Shown one piece after another: positions 34,212 through 42,597 of a stretch of DNA of 64,000 nucleotides. The notes below the pieces were generated by a model. It made no database searches. It had not been told where the DNA came from and saw only the letters and a list, made by a program, of their open reading frames with translations. Made by a program: the position numbers and the translations under genes. Source of the stretch: Nitrosospira sp. Nl5 (GTDB lineage: Bacteria > Pseudomonadota > Gammaproteobacteria > Burkholderiales > Nitrosomonadaceae); the NCBI RefSeq assembly GCF_900102495.1, contig NZ_FMVQ01000002.1, positions 248,001-312,000 on the forward strand. The letters run 5' to 3'. Every line of letters begins with the position of its first letter. Position 1 is the stretch's first letter.

Positions 34212-35207
34212 CTACTGCAAGCTCTCCAGATAGAAGGCAAGGTCTTCAAGTTCGGACCGGGTGAAGATGTTGTAGGGCGGCATCTTGTTTTCCGGCTTGA
34301 TATGCTGATTGTTGGCGATCCAATGAGCAAAGGCTTCGGCGGTGTTGGGCAGGGTTGCCGCAGCGAGGGAGTGGCGGCTTCCGACGTGGGTGAGATCGGG
34401 GCCAATGACGCCGGCGGCCGGGGTTCCGCGGATCGCATGGCAACCTCCGCAGCCGGAATCGAGAAACAATTGGCCGCCGCGCACGGCGGGCCCTGCCTCG
34501 CTTCTGACCGCGGGCCCCGATTCCTTCGCCATCCACGCTTCGAAATCTTCGGGGGTTTGCGCCACGACATGGAACGACATCAAGGCATGCGCGCCGCCGC
34601 AATACTCGGCGCACTGGCCACGGCTGACCCCTTCTTCGGTCGCCGTTATAGTCAGAACATTGGTCCGTCCGGGGATCATGTCGAGCTTGCCCGCGAGGCG
34701 CGGAACCCAGAAGGAATGGAGGACGTCCGCGGTGGTCAGTTCCAGGCGCACCGGCTGGCCAACGGGGATATGCAACTCGTTTGCGCTCTCGAAGCTGTTG
34801 CCGTCCGCGTCGAAGTAGGTAACGCGCCACCACCATTGCTCTCCGCTGATGACAAAGCGTATTCCGTTATCCGATGGCGGCGCACTGGCGCCGGCGCGCA
34901 GCACTACAAAGCCGTAGACCAGCAGCATGCTCAACACGGTAACTGGAAAAACGAGGCCGGCGCCAATGATGAAGCGCTCACTGGAAAGCCGCGAGCGCAA
35001 TGTCTCGCCCGCATGGATAGCCACGGCGCTCAGCACGATCACGCCGACGAGAATCAAACCGCCGGCGATGGTCATGATCCAGAACAGGATGTTGATCCTC
35101 TCCGCCTCCGCGCCGGCGGGAGTGAAGGCCGACTGCTCCGAATTGCACCCTGCCAGCAGCACCAGGAGGCCGGTGCCGGCCATTGTCCAAAGCGGGCCTT
35201 TGCTCAT
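34212..35207 (-). CDS. ctaC: Cytochrome c oxidase subunit II fused to cytochrome c
   Basis: This 331-residue lipoprotein (lipobox LLAG-Cys21) has two transmembrane helices at about 38-62 and 80-104, a CuA domain and a C-terminal cytochrome c. CuA ligands are His164 (DVLHSFW), Cys199, Glu201, Cys203, His207 and Met210 in CAEYCGGAHALM. The heme site is CGGCH (253-257), with a Met in KMPP near the end. It accepts electrons from periplasmic cytochrome c for subunit I. The start overlaps the stop of the triheme cytochrome by 4 bases (ATGA), which shows translational coupling. Confidence 0.93.
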   Translation of the reverse strand: MSKGPLWTMAGTGLLVLLAGCNSEQSAFTPAGAEAERINILFWIMTIAGGLILVGVIVLSAVAIHAGETLRSRLSSERFIIGAGLVFPVTVLSMLLVYGFVVLRAGASAPPSDNGIRFVISGEQWWWRVTYFDADGNSFESANELHIPVGQPVRLELTTADVLHSFWVPRLAGKLDMIPGRTNVLTITATEEGVSRGQCAEYCGGAHALMSFHVVAQTPEDFEAWMAKESGPAVRSEAGPAVRGGQLFLDSGCGGCHAIRGTPAAGVIGPDLTHVGSRHSLAAATLPNTAEAFAHWIANNQHIKPENKMPPYNIFTRSELEDLAFYLESLQ

Positions 35208-36376
35208 GGGATCGGCACCTCGGGCTCGGGGGACTGGCTGGCATAGAAGGCGCTGACATCATGGGCCTGTGCGTCAGTCAGGCGTTTCGCGATCACGGCC
35301 ATGATGGCGCCATAGCCCGAACGGTCCCGCAGCCCCTTGCGCCAAAGCTCCAGTTGCCCTCTGAGATAGGCAGAGGATTGCCCCGCGAGTTTGGGAAACT
35401 GTGGATTGCCCGTGCCACCCTTGTCCCCATTATCCCTGTTATCCTTATGGCAGCTCGAGCACGGCGGGATGCCACGTTCGGGCAATCCGTCCGTCACAAT
35501 GCGCTTTCCGCGCGCCACCGCCGCGGGGTCTTCCGACGCCCCTCCCCTGGGGGGGGACAGGGACGCATAATAGCGGGCCAGCGCCGCGGTTTCCTCCGTT
35601 GACATCTGGTGCGCGATCGGCTCCATGATGCCGCTCTGACGGCTCCCGTCCCAATAGTTTTTAATAGCGCGTACTAGGTAGGCCTCAGACTGGCCGCCAA
35701 GGCGCGGCACAAGGCTACTGACAGGGGGGGATCGCGCGTCGCCATGGCAGCGCACGCAATTTCCGAGCGGCTCGGCCGCTATCCCGGCGGCTTCCAGTTC
35801 CAGGGGCAAAACCACAGGTGGTTCGCTGCCGGTGTAGCTATCCGTGCCTTCACGGCGGAGCCGGTCGAGGAAGGCGACCAGGGACCAGACCTCGTCCTTT
35901 CGTCCGTCACCCGGCCAGGATGGCATGCCAGTGAATTTCAGGCCGTTATAGATAATCCAGAACAGCTCTTTGGAATTGTAGTCTTCGTAGGCGGAGGCCA
36001 GGTCTGGCGGAAAAGGCAGCATGCTTTGATTAACCGGGCCGGGGCCCCGCCCCGGCACTCCATGGCAGTGGGCACAAGCGCCTCGATAGTGTTCGGCGCC
36101 TAAGTCGGCCAGGTCGTCGTCCACGAGGTCGGGTACGGAGATGCCGATGGCCGCCATGGCAATGGAGCGGTCCCGCACCACTGTAAGCATCCAGTTGGTT
36201 ATGGACCAATGTTCGCTGCGGGCGGCAACATTGTAGACCCCCGAGACGACGAAAACCGCGACGCCGACAATCATCCCCCCCACAACGACAAGCATCGCCG
36301 GGCCCAACCGCCGCAAATGCGGCCGCAGATGCGTCAATAGACGCGTCCTGCCGGTTCTGCCCTCAACCATCGGCAC
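35204..36376 (-). CDS. Membrane-anchored triheme cytochrome c
   Basis: The 390-residue protein has an N-terminal membrane anchor (residues ~27-48) and three heme sites: CAHCH near residue 100, CVRCH near 208 and CSSCH near 308. The first module is a paralogue of the monoheme cytochrome at 27720-28280; the second and third look like a tandem of the c4 type, each followed by an FPKLAGQ/VPRLGGQ-SxAYL segment. It is coupled by ATGA to ctaC, so it is likely the electron donor to the CuA subunit. The start overlaps the end of ctaG by 14 bases. Confidence 0.9.
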   Translation of the reverse strand: MPMVEGRTGRTRLLTHLRPHLRRLGPAMLVVVGGMIVGVAVFVVSGVYNVAARSEHWSITNWMLTVVRDRSIAMAAIGISVPDLVDDDLADLGAEHYRGACAHCHGVPGRGPGPVNQSMLPFPPDLASAYEDYNSKELFWIIYNGLKFTGMPSWPGDGRKDEVWSLVAFLDRLRREGTDSYTGSEPPVVLPLELEAAGIAAEPLGNCVRCHGDARSPPVSSLVPRLGGQSEAYLVRAIKNYWDGSRQSGIMEPIAHQMSTEETAALARYYASLSPPRGGASEDPAAVARGKRIVTDGLPERGIPPCSSCHKDNRDNGDKGGTGNPQFPKLAGQSSAYLRGQLELWRKGLRDRSGYGAIMAVIAKRLTDAQAHDVSAFYASQSPEPEVPIP

Positions 36377-36923
36377 GGCTCTCGGCTTCCATCCTCAGAA
36401 ACCAGCGCGACGCGAGCACGACACCGGTTGTGATATAGATCAGGGGACATACCACGAGCATCACCAGTCCCGCCAGTTGCTGGTCGGCGAGGCTCGCAGC
36501 CATGGGGACAGCATCAGCTCCGCGCATCATGGTGTCAAACAATGCGCGCGGCGCGAAGACCAGCAGGGCGCCGAGCAGGCAGAAGAGCTTGCCCGTGACC
36601 AGCAGGGCGAAGACCGCTCGCCAGCGTCCAGCCGCCGGCGTTGCATAAATTGCCAGCCAGAACCACGCCGCCGCCGCAGTCAAGCTTGCGCCCATGGCGA
36701 GCATGATGACCACGTTCGACATCGCCGCCTCGAGTGCCGGGGGCGAATGCCACCCCCAGAGCAGGGCCAATTGGGTTGCCGTGGCCAGGGGCCAGTTCCG
36801 GAAGGTTGTGGAAGGCACTGCGGGACGCAGTACATAGATGAGACCGGGCACCGCCAGATTCATAAGCACCATATGCTGGAGCATGAGTTCGCTCAACGGC
36901 CCGACCGACATGCCGGCTATCAT
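36363..36923 (-). CDS. CtaG-type (Caa3_CtaG) oxidase assembly membrane protein
   Basis: The 186-residue membrane protein has five hydrophobic segments and the features of the Caa3_CtaG family: MLQHMVLMNLAVPGL, LLWGWHSPP and LADQQLAGLVM with conserved His, Trp and Gln. It is thought to help insert copper into subunit I. At 186 residues it is shorter than many relatives (~250-300); the N-terminal helices seem to be missing, perhaps natural in this branch. The operon position before the cytochrome and CuA genes supports an assembly role. Confidence 0.8.
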   Translation of the reverse strand: MIAGMSVGPLSELMLQHMVLMNLAVPGLIYVLRPAVPSTTFRNWPLATATQLALLWGWHSPPALEAAMSNVVIMLAMGASLTAAAAWFWLAIYATPAAGRWRAVFALLVTGKLFCLLGALLVFAPRALFDTMMRGADAVPMAASLADQQLAGLVMLVVCPLIYITTGVVLASRWFLRMEAESRADG

Positions 36924-36945
36924 CCCTATTGATGAATCTTGGACG

Positions 36946-37278
36946 TTAGCCAGCCATCTGGCGGCAGCTCTCGGCGCATTTGCGGCAGGCTCTGGCGCAG
37001 TCTTCCATGCCTAGCTGTTCGCAACTCCTGGCACAGGCATCGCAGATCTCGGCGCAGACGCCGCAAACCTGCTGGCTGAAGGCTGAGCTGCCCAGCATGA
37101 AATTGGTCGAGGTCTGACAGATCTCGGCGCAGTTCATCATGAGGCGAAAATGATCGGCGGCGACGTGCTTGCCGCCTGACTCCAGACACTGATTCATCGC
37201 GTCGTGCAGGCACGTTTGATAGCATTGGTTACATGCCTCGATGCATGCCTGCATTTTGGGATCGGTAGTGTGGGTCAT
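36946..37278 (-). CDS. csp3: Four-helix-bundle copper storage protein (Csp type)
   Basis: The 110-residue protein has 16 Cys, spaced mostly as CxxxC and CxxC on helices (for example CIEACNQCYQTC and CAEICDACARSC). This pattern is that of Csp proteins, in which Cys lining a four-helix bundle bind many Cu(I) ions. It has no signal peptide, which points to the cytosolic Csp3 branch. AAGGAGACGCC precedes the ATG at 37278. A longer frame to 37575 lacks support. It is first in the oxidase operon, so it could buffer or supply copper for the CuA and CuB sites. Confidence 0.9.
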   Translation of the reverse strand: MTHTTDPKMQACIEACNQCYQTCLHDAMNQCLESGGKHVAADHFRLMMNCAEICQTSTNFMLGSSAFSQQVCGVCAEICDACARSCEQLGMEDCARACRKCAESCRQMAG

Positions 37279-37777
37279 GGTGGCGTCTCCTTTAGTTGGT
37301 TTAACAAACATGGCTTTCAGCTTCAAGGAAAAAAACAAAGCCAGTCCATAACCCTGGAACTTCCGCCGTGGAAAGTCGGTACGGTAGCGTACAAAAATTT
37401 TGAGATCCGGCTTGAAGAAGTGGCCAGACAATTGCAAACACCGCCATTCAGATGGATGAGTTTCAGGTTGACAAGGATTAAGTCCTGGCCTAGAAAAATA
37501 ACAAGGGCCCAGCCTTTGGTGTTTATCAAGGCCAAATCCGGACTCTCCGCTAGTATCTAGTATGGGATGTGGCAACAGGCATCGTCACGAACCGGTGAGA
37601 GATGCTTACAGGGTAGGCAGGAAGCGAGTTTGCCGAACCGGAAGGGTGACTTTGGCTGCTCCAGCCTTTATGCGCGCCGGGAATTTGCGTTAAGGCGCTG
37701 GGTAACGCTGCAACCCGGGCTCGCTAAATCAGGCAGGCCCTGCAAGCAGGACGTTGTATATAGAGAGGAGAAATCTC
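37279..37777. other. Divergent intergenic region upstream of csp3 and the SDR gene
   Basis: No gene is supported. It must hold the promoter of the seven-gene csp3-to-30209 operon and that of the SDR gene. I see no clear CueR- or CopR-type dyad. GAGAGGAG before 37778 is the ribosome site of the SDR. Confidence 0.4.
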
Positions 37778-38827
37778 ATGGCCAGAAGCATCGCAAATTC
37801 CGTTATCGTCATCACCGGCGCATCGACAGGCATCGGCCGCGCGGCAGCCTTGCAATTCGCGCGAGAAAAAGCAACCGTTGTCGTGAACGGACGCCGTGAA
37901 CAAGTGTTGCGTAAACTCGCGGAAGAGTGTGAAAGGCTCGGCGGAAGAGCGCTTGCCATTCCAGCTGATGTTACCGACCAGGAGGCGCTAAAGTCAGTCG
38001 CCCGCCAGGCTATCGAGACCTTCGGCCGAATCGATGTGTGGGTGAACAATGCTGCGGTGACATTGTTCGCAAGGGTTGAAGAAGCACCTTACGAGGCTTA
38101 TCGCAGGGTGATCGAGACCAATCTTCTCGGCAATATCCACGGTGCACGCGCGGTGCTGCCCTATTTCAGGGAACAGGGGAGCGGCACGCTGATCAACGTT
38201 TCCTCGGTCGTGGGAAAAATCGCATCGCCCTATGTCAGTGCTTATACGACGAGCAAGTTCGGGATTGTCGGCTTTTCTAAAAGCTTGCGCATGGAGCTGC
38301 AAGACGCACCCGGCATCCACGTCTGCACTGTGCTGCCCGCATCGATCGACACCCCGCTTTTTCAACATGCGGCGAATTACATGGGCAGAGCAATCAAGCC
38401 GTTGGAACCCGTTTACAGTGCCGAGCAGGTTGCCAACGCTATTGTCCATCTCGCCCGCCACCCGCGTCGAGAGATGATGGTCGGGAATGCCGGAAGAATG
38501 GAGGCGTTCATGCACACCGTTGCTCCCGGTTTAATGGAATGGATGTTTGCCAGGCAGGTTTCGAAAGACCACTTCCAGGATCGCCCGGCCCCGGAAAGCG
38601 AGGGCAACTTATTTAAGCCCATGGAGGAATACGAGACCGTGAGCGGGGGGTGGAGAACGCGCCAAAGTAATGGGAAATTTTCCGGAAGGACGATTATCGG
38701 TACAGTGGCGCTCGGCATCGCGGTGGGGTGGCTGATTGCGCGTAGCTCTTCGAAGCAGCCGGGTGCTCCCGGCCGAGCAGGGCTCCACCCGCTACCTGGG
38801 CAGCCGACGCGTCTTTCCAGCCGCTAG
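37778..38827 (+). CDS. Short-chain dehydrogenase/reductase with C-terminal membrane segment
   Basis: The 349-residue protein has the SDR cofactor motif TGASTGIG (13-20), NNAA at 90-93, the active-site Ser near 142-143 and YxxxK (Tyr156, Lys160), so it is an NAD(P)-dependent oxidoreductase. It is ~80 residues longer than a classical SDR. The tail has a hydrophobic segment (TIIGTVALGIAVGWLIA) followed by a Pro/Gly-rich end. The ATG at 37778 follows GAGAGGAG. The substrate is unknown. Two alpha/beta hydrolase genes follow on the same strand, the first only 25 bases away. Confidence 0.9.
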   Translation: MARSIANSVIVITGASTGIGRAAALQFAREKATVVVNGRREQVLRKLAEECERLGGRALAIPADVTDQEALKSVARQAIETFGRIDVWVNNAAVTLFARVEEAPYEAYRRVIETNLLGNIHGARAVLPYFREQGSGTLINVSSVVGKIASPYVSAYTTSKFGIVGFSKSLRMELQDAPGIHVCTVLPASIDTPLFQHAANYMGRAIKPLEPVYSAEQVANAIVHLARHPRREMMVGNAGRMEAFMHTVAPGLMEWMFARQVSKDHFQDRPAPESEGNLFKPMEEYETVSGGWRTRQSNGKFSGRTIIGTVALGIAVGWLIARSSSKQPGAPGRAGLHPLPGQPTRLSSR

Positions 38828-38852
38828 GAGTCAAACTGTTTTCAATCCTTTT

Positions 38853-39617
38853 ATGCATATCCAGCCGATGCCGCTCAGGAGCGAGTGGACGAGGGTGCCC
38901 GGCGGCACGATGCACTCGCGCACCAATCTCTATTCACCGCCCCCGGACGCGCCAGTCGTCGTGCTAGTGCATGGCATGGTGATATCCAGCAGCTACATGG
39001 TTCCCACTGCCCAGCGGCTCGCTTCGCTCTGCCGGGTTTATGCGCCGGACCTGCCCGGCTACGGTCAAAGCTACAAGCCCTGGCCGATTCTTCTCTTGCC
39101 GCAACTGGCCAGCGCTTTGGCGGCCTGGATGGATGCTATCGGTGTTTCCAGGGCGCATTTGGTCGGGAACTCGTTTGGATGCCAGATCATCGCCGAGTTT
39201 GCCCTGCTCCATCCGGACCGCATAGACCGGATCGTCCTTCAAGGCCCTACCGTCGATCCTGAAGCCCGGACACTCGCCCAACAGCTCTTCCGGCTGTGGC
39301 GCAATCGTCGCTTGGAGCTCCGCTCCCTGGGCCGGCTATCGATAAAGGATTATCGGGCAGCAGGTCTGCGGCGAGCGTGGGAGACAATGAAACTCGCCTT
39401 GGCGGACAAAATTGAAGTAAAGCTGCCGCATATACAGGCATCGACGCTCATCGTGCGCGGCGCAAAGGATCCGCTCGTCCCCCAGCGATGGGCAGAGGAA
39501 GTAACGAGGCTATTGCCAAAGGGACAACTTATCGTCATTCCTGGTTGTCCACATACCGCCAATTATTCAGCCCCTCTCGAATTTGTGCGTGTGATGAAAC
39601 CCTTTCTGCAACTTTAA
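38853..39617 (+). CDS. Alpha/beta hydrolase
   Basis: The 254-residue protein shows VLVHGMVISS for the oxyanion loop (HG at 40-41), the nucleophile elbow GNSFG (Ser107), an acid in GAKDPLVP and the catalytic His in PGCPHTANY. It is a soluble enzyme of the MhpC-like class, substrate unknown. It lies 25 bases after the SDR gene on the same strand, which suggests one transcript. An upstream open frame exists but has no start with a ribosome site; ATG at 38853 is the best choice. Confidence 0.88.
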   Translation: MHIQPMPLRSEWTRVPGGTMHSRTNLYSPPPDAPVVVLVHGMVISSSYMVPTAQRLASLCRVYAPDLPGYGQSYKPWPILLLPQLASALAAWMDAIGVSRAHLVGNSFGCQIIAEFALLHPDRIDRIVLQGPTVDPEARTLAQQLFRLWRNRRLELRSLGRLSIKDYRAAGLRRAWETMKLALADKIEVKLPHIQASTLIVRGAKDPLVPQRWAEEVTRLLPKGQLIVIPGCPHTANYSAPLEFVRVMKPFLQL

Positions 39618-39796
39618 ATAAGAAATTTTTCTTCGTCCTTTATTACTTTGATCTATATGCAAAATGAAATCACGCTATCCGATGCAAGCCGCCGATCAGC
39701 CTGGATCAACTCGATTTTTATTACAGAAATACAGGGGAGTTATCAGGTGCAATCGCTTTAACGAGGGTAGGCACTCCGCAACTGGTGGTACGTACG

Positions 39797-40594
39797 ATGA
39801 GAAGAATGGTTGGACATCGTTTTAAGAAACTTCAAAGAGCTGTGTTCTGCTCGTTTGCTCTGCGGTTTCCGAAACAATGCGCGGCGCTTCTGCCGGCAAG
39901 CGTACCGCTGATCGTTCACCGGTACGAATCTCCGAGAGCGAAATCTCGTGACGAGGTGATGGTCTTCCTGCCGGGCCTCGGTGATTTTCCGGAAGATTAC
40001 AAATCCCAGGGATTCATTGAGGCGGTGAGGCAAAGCCGGCCGGCTATCGATATGATCGTGGTCGATCTGCATTTCGGCTACTATTTGCGGCGCGCCATGC
40101 TGGAAAGACTGAGGAAGGATGTGATCCTCCCGGCCAAAACCCAGGGCTACGACAAGATCTGGCTTGTCGGAATTTCACTCGGGGGACTGGGCGCGATGCT
40201 GTATGCGGTCGAACACTCGGAAGATATCAGGGGTCTTATGCTCCTGGCGCCGTTTCTAGGAGAGGAGGCCATTGTGGGAGAGGTCGCGAACGCGGGTGGA
40301 GTAGCAATGTGGGAGCCGGGCGACATCGCCGAGGACGATTACCAGCGCAAGCTGTGGCGGTGGGTCAAGCGTCATGCCTTGGAAAGACCTGAATTGCCGC
40401 TCATCTACCTTGGCTATGGCGATCGTGATAAGTTCGCACCCGCCAACCGCTTACTCGCGGAAACACTTCCGAAAGAGCACTGGTTTACCACTTCCGGAGG
40501 GCATGACTGGCATACCTGGAGCCGTTTATGGGAAACGTTTCTGGCGATACATGAATCGGCGGAAAAGAACTCCGGGCAACAGCGTGTCAGGTAA
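39797..40594 (+). CDS. Alpha/beta hydrolase, esterase-like
   Basis: The 265-residue protein has a basic N-terminus and the alpha/beta-hydrolase order of motifs: VFLPGLGDFPEDY, nucleophile elbow GISLGGLG, the acid in GYGDRDKFAP and the catalytic His in SGGHDWHTW. Hydrophobic residues near the start may be a weak membrane association but no cleavage site is seen. It follows the SDR and another hydrolase; the 180-base gap leaves room for its own promoter. In-frame GTG at 39785 or ATG at 39806 are other possible starts. Substrate unknown. Confidence 0.82.
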   Translation: MRRMVGHRFKKLQRAVFCSFALRFPKQCAALLPASVPLIVHRYESPRAKSRDEVMVFLPGLGDFPEDYKSQGFIEAVRQSRPAIDMIVVDLHFGYYLRRAMLERLRKDVILPAKTQGYDKIWLVGISLGGLGAMLYAVEHSEDIRGLMLLAPFLGEEAIVGEVANAGGVAMWEPGDIAEDDYQRKLWRWVKRHALERPELPLIYLGYGDRDKFAPANRLLAETLPKEHWFTTSGGHDWHTWSRLWETFLAIHESAEKNSGQQRVR

Positions 40595-40744
40595 GACGTG
40601 GGCATAAAATGGTATATGCATCGGGGCAAAAGCGTGCTGCCGGTGCTGATAATAGCCGGCACGGCTGACCTTCCAATACCCGGCATGCTGGTGTTTCCGG
40701 AGATAGCCTTCTGTTGTAATTCACGAACCAGCCGGTCGGTCACT

Positions 40745-41098
40745 TCTGTTCAGTTTGCGAGCAAAGAAGGCTGACCTGTATTCAATGGATCGTTATCTAT
40801 CCGGAGTTGCCGATTCTCGGTTTCCAGTTGCCGCATGCGCCGCTGTTCCCCCGTAAGCGGTTTGCCAATACCTGACTGACTAGTTAGCGCAGCCTTATAT
40901 TGCTTAATCCAACGCCGTACTACCGTTTCTCCCAAATCCATGTTGCAAAATCGGCTATGGGCAATCCCTGATCCTGCACCATGCGCACAACCTCTAATTT
41001 GAGGCCCCGCGTCAAACTCCCTGGGACCTGCGTTTCATCATCATAAATACCTCCATAAGTGAATAATCCACTTATCAAGGTGCCTGTGGAAATTAGAC
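40745..41098 (-). pseudogene. IS3-family orfA remnant
   Basis: Read on the minus strand, a ribosome site GGAGG and ATG near 41048 open a frame MMMKRRSQVPGSLTRGLKLE, the helix-turn-helix start of an IS3 OrfA. A frameshift near 40940 moves the rest (MDLGETVVRRWIKQYKAAL to RQLETENRQLRIDN) to another frame, and a second slip near 40765 turns the expected AFFAREL end into unrelated residues. TGGTCTAATTTCC at about 41086-41098 looks like the terminal inverted repeat. OrfB is absent. Confidence 0.82.
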
Positions 41099-41217
41099 CA
41101 CTATGGATTAATCGCCGGAACAAAGTGCTTGGGGCTGACGCAATCGCACCGACTTGTTGCGCTTGGGGCGCTTGAGCCGCGACGACAGCCTTCCTCAACC
41201 ATGATGTATATTGAAAT

Positions 41218-42099
41218 CTAGTTTGTTGATCTATTTAACAGGTCAATTAATGTCCTGGGTCGTGCCTCATGGTTAAACCAATATTGGAATTCCGATATTT
41301 GCATATCAGAATAATAATTTTCTTCGTGGCGAAAATAAACGTAGGGGTTTTTATGGACGGTAAACTCATTATTACGATACAGGCAGCTAGAACGAAATAG
41401 ATGTCGTTCGTTGATGAGTACACCGTGCCAGTTCGGAAGGTATTCATAGTCACATAGGATTACTTGAACGTCTGGATTTCCTCGAATAATTTGGAGAAAT
41501 TCGGTAACGCTTTCATGTAAGGCTTCGTTGCGCCGGTGCCACGCACTGCCGAGCGTATTCCAGGATTTCCATTGAGGAGAAATGACCTTCAGATGAATAG
41601 TTGTCTTTGGGAACCTGCCATTAATCTTTTGATATTGCTCGACGCATTCACGAACTGTTTTCCATGAGACATGGAGGGCCCACGCCGAGGCAGTGGATTT
41701 TTGTTGATTCATTGTTTTCAAAGCTACTGAGAATAAGTCTCTGAATTTCCGGTTGCACTTTATACCAATCCTCAAATCTTCTTGGCGTTTCTAAGCTTCT
41801 TATTATTTTTTCCATTGAACCCAGACGTTCCAATAGAGTGGAGTCAAGTGAATTGATCCGCTCCGTTAAAATTTTTTTACTCAAGTGTGTTTGAAAAGCC
41901 TGGTAAAGCAAATTAGAAATATTCCGAGTATTGCTATGCATATAAACAACAAAATGGCTAGAGTAAGGGTTTCCGATTGAGTGGCCGTCTTGGTAAATTC
42001 ATTCCACAAATATCCTGCAATCCCAGTTGCTGCGCTAAGTATCGCGATTCCCGCGCCTTGGAAAAACCATTCTTTATTCTTGTCGAGCCAATTGAGCAT
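41218..42099 (-). pseudogene. Frame-broken two-helix membrane protein of unknown family
   Basis: Three overlapping minus-strand frames seem to make one decayed gene or a small operon. The first (42099 to 41881) has MLNWLDKNKEWFFQ and two transmembrane helices. The second (from 41941) carries a helical linker (ERINSLDSTLLERLGSMEK) to KIHCLGVG. The third (41218 to about 41690, same frame as the first) continues with ALHVSWKTVRECVEQYQKI and a soluble domain with ISPQWKSWNTLGSAWHRRNE and ILCDYEYLPNWHGVLINE. One extra G in GTGGGCCC near 41690 would explain the second break. The DNA is AT-rich, unlike its neighbours, which points to transfer. I do not recognise the domain. Confidence 0.55.
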
Positions 42100-42597
42100 A
42101 TTAATTAGATGAAAAATGTTTAAGTAATGTCAATAACGGTAATGGCATGCGGTATCTCCCGATATGCCTTTGGCCTGACGCGCTTCGTTCTTGCCGCAAT
42201 TGGGTATATAAGAAAGGCCAAGCGTGCTTTAAAGGCGAATCGCGTCTTCACTTCATGGCGACAGCGGATACGCCCCCGAGCCGCAAGTGCTTCAAGTTTT
42301 CCGTAAATCCATCATACAGAGGTGTAATTTGGCTGGGCTGGCCGCTTTGAAGGTAATAAAAGCCGTTACTGTATATATTGTCCAATTCCAAACAAGTATA
42401 TTGGAAGTCGGTCTGTTCCCGCCAGTCATACCTCATGAGAGCTGATTTGCCCCATTCCTTCTAAGGTAGAAGTCCTCGACACAGTTCATTGCTCTATGCG
42501 CTTCCTGCATGCTGCGGAAAAATCGGAAAATATTGTTGATTGTGAAGCTCGACGTGGTTTATAGGTATCAAAAAAGTTAATTCACCGCGCCTACGCG
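42100..42597. other. Gene-free stretch with mobile-element residue
   Basis: No supported gene. AGCGTGCTTTAAAG-GCGAAT at 42221-42240 and onward matches the Tn3-remnant region at 53639-53673 with few differences, so both may derive from the same element. The rest is AT-rich. No clear terminator is seen after cusA. Confidence 0.4.

Noticed and set aside
33350..34570. Minus-strand frame of 406 residues
   Set aside because: It overlaps both the CaCA gene and ctaC in another frame; Arg/Pro-rich shadow.
37279..37575. N-terminal extension of the Csp protein to 37575
   Set aside because: The ATG at 37278 has a strong AAGGAG site and gives the normal Csp3 start; the extension is unlike the family.
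42248..42436. 62-residue minus-strand frame
   Set aside because: It lies in AT-rich mobile debris, lacks a ribosome site and has no recognisable likeness.
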